From Saprospiraceae bacterium (lineage in GTDB: Bacteria > Bacteroidota > Bacteroidia > Chitinophagales > Saprospiraceae): DNA of 16,380 bases. This document shows positions 7,612 through 12,713 of the stretch, piece after piece. The translations under genes and the position numbers were made by a program. The notes under the pieces were generated by a model. The model did not search any database and was not told the DNA's origin. It was given only the letters and a program-made list of their open reading frames with translations. The first letter of the stretch is position 1. Every line of letters starts with the position of its first letter. Where the stretch lies: positions 1-16,380 of the forward strand of contig JALVCY010000089.1 of the NCBI GenBank assembly GCA_027009605.1, written 5' to 3'.

Positions 7612-7693
7612 TGATTCTGTGTTTTATGTGAGAAAAGTGTACAGAGAAGGACATCAAATATTACGCCAAATCTTCATGTTTGTTACAGAGGCA

Positions 7694-7725
7694 CGAAATT
7701 ATGATATTTTACTATCACATTCAAG
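7694..7725 (-). promoter_or_regulatory. Weak promoter candidate for the NtrC-type gene
   Basis: The minus strand reads CTTG, 20 bases, TAATTTCG, each one base off the Bacteroidota -33 (TTTG) and -7 (TAnnTTTG) boxes, with correct spacing. The leader would be about 75 bases. It is the best match in the 220-base gap but could be chance in AT-rich DNA. Confidence 0.25.
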
Positions 7726-7831
7726 AAATACATATATTTATTCTACCCAACAATACAAAAAGATAAATATTTCTCCAATAATTGCCTCCAAAGCCACCAA
7801 AATTGCCAAAACTGAAGGCTAAGACGCTCAC

Positions 7832-8518
7832 TCAAAGCACCGTCAATTTTTTTAAGAATTCTGCCTTATAGTGCTCACTGACCGGTATCATGTCCCGATC
7901 AATGACGATGGAATTTTCTTCGATGTTTTCAATCCGGGAAATATTGACGATGTAGGAGCGATGAACTCTTGCAAATAAGTGTGCAGGCAGGGCGGCCAAA
8001 ATGGATTTCATGGTCTTATTGACCACCAAACTCTTTTCGTCTGTAAATATCCGCACATAATCCCCCATCGCCTGAATGTATTTGATGGTTTCAATATTGA
8101 CTTTCTCCCAGCGACCTTCTGCTTTGACAAAGACGATTTTTTTCAGATGATTTTGGACTTGCCTACTTTCGTAAATGCTTTTGGCAAATTGAGCCGCATC
8201 CAAAAAACGGGGCAATTGTACCGGCTTCAACAAAAAATCAACCAGATGTTTTTCAAAGGCTTGCACCGCATAGTCCGCTTTTTCGGTAATCACAATGACC
8301 AACGGATGCTTAGGAATCACCTTGAGCAAATCCCAACCCTTAATATCCGGCATGTCTATCTCCAAAAAAATCAAATCCACCGGAGCTTCTTGAATGTAGT
8401 TTATAGCGTCCATGGATTGGCTAAAACTGCCTTTTAGCGTCAAAAACCGGACGGAATGAACCATCTGCTCTAGTTTGGCCAAATTCTCCGGATGATTGTC
8501 TATGATGATGCAATTCAT
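7832..8518 (-). CDS. LytTR response regulator with Glu at the phosphoacceptor site
   Basis: A 228-residue regulator of the AgrA/LytR class. The receiver domain (about 1-115) begins MNCIIIDNHPENL, so the usual second acidic residue is Asn8. The expected FLDIxMP is FLEIDMP, placing Glu53 where the phosphorylated Asp should be. The conserved Lys98 in FLLKP is kept. The LytTR DNA-binding domain (about 125-228) shows the usual VKAEGRWEKVNIETIKYIQA, GDYVRIF, HRSYIVNI and IPVSEHYK segments and should bind a direct-repeat promoter site. The Glu may mimic phosphorylation and leave the protein permanently active, which is inference. The ATG at 8518 is chosen over an in-frame TTG at 8542 because the receiver begins at once. 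No histidine kinase lies nearby. Confidence 0.88.
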   Translation of the reverse strand: MNCIIIDNHPENLAKLEQMVHSVRFLTLKGSFSQSMDAINYIQEAPVDLIFLEIDMPDIKGWDLLKVIPKHPLVIVITEKADYAVQAFEKHLVDFLLKPVQLPRFLDAAQFAKSIYESRQVQNHLKKIVFVKAEGRWEKVNIETIKYIQAMGDYVRIFTDEKSLVVNKTMKSILAALPAHLFARVHRSYIVNISRIENIEENSIVIDRDMIPVSEHYKAEFLKKLTVL

Positions 8519-8584
8519 GCTTTGTTTTACTATTTGCCGCAAGGTAAGGAAATTTGGTTAATTGGGAGTCGGCGGTGTTCATTT

Positions 8585-8629
8585 GCCTTCGGCGTTCAAT
8601 TTGTGCTTCGCACGTTCATTGCCTTCGGC
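8585..8629. repeat. Array of TTC-loop mini-hairpins, left cluster
   Basis: Three tiny inverted repeats share a constant TTC loop: GCC-TTC-GGC (8585-8593), GTGC-TTC-GCAC (8603-8613) and GCC-TTC-GGC (8621-8629). Each is followed by GTTCAA or GTTCAT. The stems differ in sequence yet stay fully complementary. On the other strand each reads C-GAA-G at the loop, the closing known to make unusually stable DNA mini-hairpins. Confidence 0.75.
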
Positions 8630-8661
8630 GTTCAATTTGTCTTTCGTGTTTTTCGTGTTTT

Positions 8662-9040
8662 TCGTGGTTAACAATCTTGGTGGTTTGGATGCCGTTATAC
8701 CGTTATACCGCTAACCTTATACCGCTCATCAGGGCGAACACATTCCGATAGTAATCGGAACGCCCCTACTTCGATGCCTTCCCGTGATACCGTGATACCG
8801 TTATACCGTTATCTGCCATCGGCGTTCAACTTGTTTTTCGTGGTTTTCGTGGTTAACAATCTTGGTGGTTTGGATGCCGCTACACCGTTATACCGCTAAC
8901 CTTATACCGCTCATCAGGGCGAACACATTCCGATAGTAATCGGAACGCCCCTACTTCGATGCCTTCCCATGATACCGTGATACCGTTATACCGTTATCTG
9001 CCATCGGCGTTCAACTTGTTTTTCGTGGTTTTCGTGGTTT
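8662..9040 (+). repeat. 185-base composite tandem repeat, two copies plus a fragment
   Basis: Markers recur exactly 185 bases apart: ACAATCTTGG at 8671 and 8856, CATTCCGATA at 8741 and 8926, and GCCATCGGCG at 8815 and 9000. A third partial copy begins about 9020. Each unit contains TTTTCGTGG pairs, a block of CCGTTATA-type octamers, an AGGGCGAACACATTCCG hairpin block, a second octamer block and GCCATCGGCGTTCAACTTG. The 755-base gap 8519-9273 contains no gene that I can support. Confidence 0.9.
8732..8765. repeat. Bulged hairpin inside the 185-base unit
   Basis: GGGCG (8732-8736) pairs with CGCCC (8761-8765), and TTCCGAT (8743-8749) pairs with ATCGGAA (8754-8760) around AGTA, with a 6-base bulge AACACA on one side. 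An identical structure lies 185 bases on, at 8917-8950. The inner stem belongs to the same CCGAT/ATCGG palindrome family seen near 5461, 15450 and 15966. Confidence 0.7.
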
Positions 9041-9101
9041 AATAATCTTGGGATTTGGATGCCGCCGCCTTTTTTAATTGCAAAATCTCTTTGCCGCCTA
9101 C

Positions 9102-9164
9102 CCGTTATACCGCTACACCGTTAAACCGTTATACCGTTATACCGCTAACCGTTATACCGTTAAT
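9102..9164. repeat. Octamer tandem array (CCGTTATA), longest in the window
   Basis: Eight consecutive units, nearly all exactly 8 bases, run CCGTTATA, CCGCTACA, CCGTTAAA, CCGTTATA, CCGTTATA, CCGCTAA (one base short), CCGTTATA, CCGTTAAT. Positions 4, 6 and 7 vary most. The same unit occurs at 8692-8725, 8782-8812, 8877-8908 and 8967-8998 within the 185-base module. Confidence 0.9.
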
Positions 9165-9231
9165 TTTCCTTGTCTTACCGAAAAATATTCACGCCTTACC
9201 GATTTTTCCTGCAAAGGCAGCGTCCGTGGGC

Positions 9232-9239
9232 TATCTTTG
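9232..9239 (+). promoter_or_regulatory. Candidate -7 promoter box of the cbpA operon
   Basis: TATCTTTG is a full match to TAnnTTTG and identical to the tRNA-Leu box. It lies 34 bases before the first start codon of the operon, right after the repeat-filled gap. The -33 region is poor (CTG at 20 bases upstream). Confidence 0.55.
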
Positions 9240-9273
9240 TAACCAATGCTAATGATGTTTTAGAATTTTTGCC

Positions 9274-9597
9274 ATGATTAGAATAATTACAGACCATCAC
9301 TTCCGCAATCTTATGGATGCGATTGATGATGCCGTTGAGGCAGGATTTACTGTAAAATTTGTAATTAATGAGCGGGGATTTGGAGATTACAATCAAATGA
9401 CGTACCTTCCGGAAACGGTCAATTTTGTTGAAATTATTCAAATCCCGTCCACCAACAACCAAGAAACAGTCCTTTACCGGCTAAAAATGATTAATGGCAC
9501 TTGTGGTTGGATAAGTAATCTTGATGCTTTCGCAAATACTTACCTAAACAAACATCTCAACCGAATCAAAGAAAACTTTAGACAGGATGAACTATAA
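9274..9597 (+). CDS. Hypothetical protein overlapping cbpA
   Basis: A 107-residue soluble protein with no signal peptide or membrane segment. I do not recognise it with confidence. Visible features are an N-terminal helix (RNLMDAIDDAVEAGF), then alternating hydrophobic stretches suggesting beta strands (TVKFVI, NFVEIIQI, TVLYRLKMI), a GTCGWI turn and a basic C-terminal helix. The layout recalls the roughly 100-residue Bacteroidota proteins often auto-named phosphoribosylpyrophosphate synthetase, but that is weak. Its last codons overlap the start of cbpA by 11 bases in another frame, which argues for translational coupling and a real gene. A good -7 promoter box lies just upstream, so it is likely the first gene of the four-gene operon. 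Confidence 0.7.
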   Translation: MIRIITDHHFRNLMDAIDDAVEAGFTVKFVINERGFGDYNQMTYLPETVNFVEIIQIPSTNNQETVLYRLKMINGTCGWISNLDAFANTYLNKHLNRIKENFRQDEL

Positions 9598-10543
9598 GGA
9601 TTATTACAAAATATTGGGTGTCAAAAAAGGCGCAACCGAAAAGGAAATCAAAAAGGCCTACCGAAAATTGGCCAAAAAATACCATCCGGACAACAATCCC
9701 GGTGACAAAGCTTCCGAAGATAAATTCAAAGAAATCAACGAAGCTTATGAAGTGCTGAAAGACCCCGAAAAACGCAAACAATACGAAGAATTGGGCGCCA
9801 ATTGGCAAGCCTATCAACAAGGTGGCGGCGATTGGAGGCAATATACCCAACAAAACCGGGGCGGCGGCGGTCAGACCTTCCATTTCGAAGGAGACCCTTC
9901 CGAGTTTTTTGGTGGAGGCGGGAGTGGTTTCTCTTCCTTTTTTGAGACCTTCTTTGGTCAAGGCGGCGGCGGTCAACAATACTATCAAAGCCGGCAACGG
10001 ACTCCCAGAAAAGGACATGATGTCACGGCCAAATTGCCGATTACCCTTTTGGAAGCCTACCAAGGGAGCAAACGCACCTTTGAATGGCAAGGCAAAAAAA
10101 TACGTATTACCATCAAACCCGGCACCAAAGACGGCCAAAAATTACGCATCAAAGGAAAAGGAGAGCCTAGCCCATCCGGCGGACCCAACGGCGATTTGTA
10201 CATCATTATGACCATGGAGCCGGATGCCAGATTTAAGCGAGAAGGCGACAATTTGCTATACAATGCGCATGTTGATTTATATACCGCTGTATTAGGGGGC
10301 AAAATAGAAGTCCCCACCATGACCGGCCGAGTAAAGCTAACCATTCCGAAAGGGACTGAATCCGGAAAAGTAGTTCGCCTAAAAGGAAAAGGAATGCCCA
10401 AAAACGGAAAAAAAGACCAGTTTGGAGACTTACTCGTCACCTTACACGTCAATTTGCCCAAAAACCTAAGCCCTAAAGAAGAAGAACTTTTCAGACAACT
10501 TCAGGCTCTAAGCCAAGGCAAACACACCAAAATTAACCATTAA
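9587..10543 (+). CDS. cbpA: DnaJ-class co-chaperone of the CbpA type
   Basis: A 318-residue J-domain protein that would stimulate DnaK ATPase and deliver substrates. The J domain (about 4-70) contains the essential HPD at 33-35. A Gly/Phe-rich linker follows (about 78-135, with runs of Gly and FFGGGGSGF), and then two C-terminal peptide-binding beta domains (about 140-225 and 225-295). There is no CxxCxGxG zinc-binding region, which separates it from class I DnaJ and fits CbpA or other class II proteins. The start ATG lies within the end of the upstream gene. The thioredoxin gene starts 23 bases after the stop. The symbol reflects architecture; orthology to E. coli CbpA, which also binds DNA, is not proven. 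Confidence 0.9.
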   Translation: MNYKDYYKILGVKKGATEKEIKKAYRKLAKKYHPDNNPGDKASEDKFKEINEAYEVLKDPEKRKQYEELGANWQAYQQGGGDWRQYTQQNRGGGGQTFHFEGDPSEFFGGGGSGFSSFFETFFGQGGGGQQYYQSRQRTPRKGHDVTAKLPITLLEAYQGSKRTFEWQGKKIRITIKPGTKDGQKLRIKGKGEPSPSGGPNGDLYIIMTMEPDARFKREGDNLLYNAHVDLYTAVLGGKIEVPTMTGRVKLTIPKGTESGKVVRLKGKGMPKNGKKDQFGDLLVTLHVNLPKNLSPKEEELFRQLQALSQGKHTKINH

Positions 10544-10566
10544 ATTGAACCCATTAAAAAGAAAAC

Positions 10567-10866
10567 ATGAAAGGAAATTTCAATAACATAATCAATGGCG
10601 ACCTGCCTGTTCTAGTCGATTTTAGCGCCGAGTGGTGTGGGCCGTGCAAGGCACAAACGCCCATCATTAAAGAAGTCGCCAAAGCACTCAAAGGGAAAGT
10701 CCGGGTCATCAAAATTGATGTAGATAAAAATCCGGCCATCTCCCAAAGATTCCAAATTCGGGGTGTCCCGACCCTTGGTTTATTCAAAAATGGGAACTTG
10801 GTCTGGAAACAATCCGGACTCCAAAGCAAACCACAATTGCTTAACATCGTCAACCAATATTTATAA
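10567..10866 (+). CDS. Thioredoxin
   Basis: A 99-residue thioredoxin-fold protein that reduces disulfides in cytosolic proteins. The active site WCGPC lies at residues 23-27, preceded by LVDFSAE, and the cis-proline is in GVPTL with Pro68. Length and motif spacing match classical thioredoxin, slightly shortened at the N-terminus, and there is no signal peptide. The start ATG follows a short A-rich spacer after cbpA. It probably shares a transcript with cbpA and the next gene, which suggests a combined folding and redox-repair role. Genomes of this kind often encode several thioredoxins, so I do not assign trxA. Confidence 0.93.
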   Translation: MKGNFNNIINGDLPVLVDFSAEWCGPCKAQTPIIKEVAKALKGKVRVIKIDVDKNPAISQRFQIRGVPTLGLFKNGNLVWKQSGLQSKPQLLNIVNQYL

Positions 10867-10884
10867 ACTTAACAAGAAAGAAAA

Positions 10885-11235
10885 ATGGCTATTATCCTAT
10901 TTCGTGAAAACTATGCATCTAATGACTCCATTGAGCAATTCTTAGATGCCTACTACGTCCATAACATGCACTACCTAGCTAGTGACTTGCTCAACAGCGG
11001 AGTCAGTGGAAAGGAAATTACCAAAGGGCTTGCCCGTGCTATCCGCGCCGCTGAAGTAGCCGGTTTAGACGTGCGCAAACACTTCTTGCCCATGTACACC
11101 CAAGGAGAAGACGGGCTTTTCAATGATTGCAAAATGACCAAATTAGGTTTTGGTTTGCTCCTGCTCAATGCCGATGTCAATGCCCCGAGTATTGCCAGCT
11201 ATCAATTGGCTTTATTGGAAAAATATTTGGAGTAA
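10885..11235 (+). CDS. Small protein resembling the DinD/BRO N-terminal region
   Basis: A 116-residue soluble protein. From memory of the DinD (DNA-damage-inducible D) and BRO-N antirepressor families I see a matching series: HYLASDLL where those have A-R-D-L, a helix ARAIRAAEVAG followed by LDVRKHF, and then KLGFGLLLLNAD with PSIASYQLALL, where DinD has a leucine/isoleucine run, N-A/G-D-P and I-A-x-x-Q. The similarity is short and unverified, and the protein is less than half the length of DinD, so it would be a stand-alone domain. It starts 18 bases after the thioredoxin stop and ends the operon; an octamer repeat array follows. The reading frame is well supported by context, the function is not. 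Confidence 0.6.
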   Translation: MAIILFRENYASNDSIEQFLDAYYVHNMHYLASDLLNSGVSGKEITKGLARAIRAAEVAGLDVRKHFLPMYTQGEDGLFNDCKMTKLGFGLLLLNADVNAPSIASYQLALLEKYLE

Positions 11236-11279
11236 ATTTGCCTGTGACGTTCAATTTGCAAGATTTCTTTGCTGCCTTC

Positions 11280-11311
11280 CCGCTGCACCGTTACACCGCT
11301 ATTATACCGGT
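11280..11311. repeat. Octamer array after the cbpA operon
   Basis: CCGCTGCA, CCGTTACA, CCGCTATT and a degenerate CCGG-containing unit lie in the 150-base gap before the lipoprotein gene. A fragment GACGTTCAATTTG just upstream (11247-11259) matches the GTTCAA flank of the mini-hairpin family. Confidence 0.65.
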
Positions 11312-11359
11312 ACGCCGAAAAAGAGTAACATAATCCGGAAACATTTGCCAAAAAATCCC

Positions 11360-11367
11360 TACATTTG
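11360..11367 (+). promoter_or_regulatory. Candidate -7 box of the lipoprotein gene
   Basis: TACATTTG matches TAnnTTTG fully and lies 18 bases before the ATG. A TTTG lies 12 bases upstream, too close for a standard -33 element. The same TACATTTG stands before topA. Confidence 0.45.
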
Positions 11368-11385
11368 GTAAAAACACAGAAAATT

Positions 11386-11745
11386 ATGTCAAAACTCTTT
11401 TTTTCGTTGCTTTTTTTGGTCTTGGTCATTTCTTCTTGTAAAGATAAAGAGGTAGAAGAGAACTTGCTTATGGGGCATTGGACATTGACAGAAGGCTTTC
11501 GCAAAAATAAACCGTCTAAAATGTTGGATGGCATTTATTTTAATTTAGAGAGTCCTGCCAAAGTAACCACTAATTTTATGGGCGCCGAAGCCCGCGGAAC
11601 TTTTGCCTTGGAGCAAAAAAATCTAACCATCGATACCGGAGGTCAAAAAACTAAATTTAAAGTCAAAGAATTGACCGAAAATACCTTGACATTGGAGACG
11701 ACTATCCAAGGAATTCCTTTCCGGTTTGTCTTGGAGAGAAAGTAG
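11386..11745 (+). CDS. Small lipoprotein, possibly lipocalin-like
   Basis: A 119-residue precursor with a type II signal peptide: MSKLFFSLLFLVLVISSC, with the lipobox ending at Cys18. The next residues KDKEVEE are charged and acidic-rich, similar to the lipoprotein export signals that send Bacteroidota lipoproteins to the cell surface. The mature part of about 100 residues contains GHWTLTEG near the start and alternating beta-like segments (TFALEQKNLTID, KFKVKEL, TLTLETTI, FRFVLERK). This fits the small lipocalin-like domain common in Bacteroidota lipoproteins, where a Gly-x-Trp opens the barrel; that family call is tentative. The ATG at 11386 is used; an upstream TTG would put a hydrophilic stretch before the signal peptide. 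The function is unknown. Confidence 0.8.
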   Translation: MSKLFFSLLFLVLVISSCKDKEVEENLLMGHWTLTEGFRKNKPSKMLDGIYFNLESPAKVTTNFMGAEARGTFALEQKNLTIDTGGQKTKFKVKELTENTLTLETTIQGIPFRFVLERK

Positions 11746-11833
11746 GCCTTGTGCAAGCATTGTTTGGTATGGGCGTATGAAAAAAGCACTTTTTTGTGTA
11801 TTTCTACGTTACTCAGGATAAATCTAACTGTTT

Positions 11834-12343
11834 ATGAGAAAGTCGCTATCTGCCTTGCTGTTTCTATGGCTAGTATGCTGTAGTTCTTTTTTTGCGCAAG
11901 CTCAAAGCCTAAGTTCGCAGGACTCTGTATGGCAGAAACAATATGAAAAACGAATTCTCAAGAAGACCATTAATGGGGTCTATATTCCTGCTAATTTGGG
12001 AGAAGCACACCGCCAGCTCAACAGGCTCATCTCACCGGAAGCTCGCCAAAAATTTAAGCAGATGACCGAAGATGAAGTTCGGCACAAGTTGTTTTTTAGC
12101 CTAGGCCGTTGGATGACTGTGAATTGGAGTCTTTACGAAGGCTCTCGTTTGGGACAAAGGATGCGGGTGCTCGGACTCTATCATCCCGAAGATATGGCCG
12201 AATTTATCATGATTACCTATCATCGAAAATTGAATAAAAAGCCATTAGGGGCCAAGCAACTCATCGAAGATATGACCGCCAAACGGAAAGCTGCTTGGGC
12301 CAAAAGGCATCAAGTTATTGTCTTGCCCAAACCCAAGTCTTAA
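11834..12343 (+). CDS. Secreted DUF6794-like protein
   Basis: A 169-residue precursor with a Sec signal peptide: a basic start (MRKS), a hydrophobic core to about residue 20, and a likely cut after AQA near residue 24. The mature sequence contains VYIPANLGEAHRQLNRLIS, a helix leading to LGRWMTVNWSLYEGSRL, then LYHPEDMAEFIMITYHRKLN. This pattern (IP-x-N-L, G-x-W-x-x-x-N-W, HP-x-DM and a YH...LN helix) matches my recollection of the DUF6794 domain in Bacteroidota proteins; the function of that domain is not known to me. The C-terminus is basic. It lies 88 bases after the lipoprotein gene and may be cotranscribed with it. An octamer repeat starts directly at the stop codon. Confidence 0.75.
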   Translation: MRKSLSALLFLWLVCCSSFFAQAQSLSSQDSVWQKQYEKRILKKTINGVYIPANLGEAHRQLNRLISPEARQKFKQMTEDEVRHKLFFSLGRWMTVNWSLYEGSRLGQRMRVLGLYHPEDMAEFIMITYHRKLNKKPLGAKQLIEDMTAKRKAAWAKRHQVIVLPKPKS

Positions 12344-12359
12344 ACGGTATAGCGGTATA
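12344..12359. repeat. Two octamer units abutting a stop codon
   Basis: ACGGTATA and GCGGTATA follow immediately after the TAA of the DUF6794-like gene. They have the same unit and orientation as the array at 5013-5066. Confidence 0.65.
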
Positions 12360-12378
12360 GAGACAGAAAAGTACTGCG

Positions 12379-12396
12379 CCCTAAAGGGTTCTTTTT
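12379..12396 (+). terminator. Possible terminator after the DUF6794-like gene
   Basis: CCCT-AA-AGGG (12379-12388) is followed by TTCTTTTT. The stem is short, so this is tentative. A 10-base direct repeat AAAAGTACTG flanks it at 12367-12376 and 12403-12412. The 370-base gap to topA holds this, the octamers and the topA promoter box; the remainder is AT-rich and shows nothing clear. Confidence 0.35.
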
Positions 12397-12595
12397 GATC
12401 TCAAAAGTACTGACGCTGTGGAATTCTCAGATTTTTTTTCAAAAGTCATCATTTTTTTTTGAGTTCATTTATCACTGTCTATTCCATTGATTATCAGTGG
12501 GTTATTATTTTTTTTGCCGAAAGGCCTACCTTATTCATATAGGTAACAATGTGCTCTCCCTGACGTATATGTGGATTCCTTGCATAAAATTATTA

Positions 12596-12603
12596 TACAT
12601 TTG
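12596..12603 (+). promoter_or_regulatory. Candidate -7 box of topA
   Basis: TACATTTG is a full TAnnTTTG match and identical to the box before the lipoprotein gene. The leader would be about 105 bases and includes a small 5-bp hairpin, GCTCA/TGAGC, at 12637-12652. No good -33 element is at the expected distance. Confidence 0.45.
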
Positions 12604-12713
12604 CAAGTCATTTGTAAGGAAAAACGACCGGAAAAAGCTCAAACGAATGAGCATCGGAACGTCTTATAAGGCAAGCACATCGTGTGTAAAATAGCTTAAA
12701 ATCGAATTAAAAA

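Noticed and set aside
7604..7822. Plus-strand 72-residue frame between the two regulators
   Set aside because: It overlaps the start of the NtrC-type gene and lies in AT-rich intergenic sequence without domain or promoter support.
7780..7831. Sigma-54 promoter (TTGGCA ... GGC) upstream of the NtrC-type gene
   Set aside because: The distance between the GG and GC elements is 11 rather than 10 bases and the -12 element is poor.
8519..8542. TTG start at 8542 for the LytTR regulator
   Set aside because: The receiver domain begins directly at the ATG at 8518; the extra eight residues have no counterpart in the family.
8662..9164. Possible CRISPR array
   Set aside because: The repeats are 8 or 185 bases long and are adjacent or composite, with no regular unique spacers and no cas genes.
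12497..12694. Plus-strand 65-residue frame before topA
   Set aside because: It overlaps the likely topA promoter and leader, has no recognisable domain, and its composition matches AT-rich intergenic DNA.
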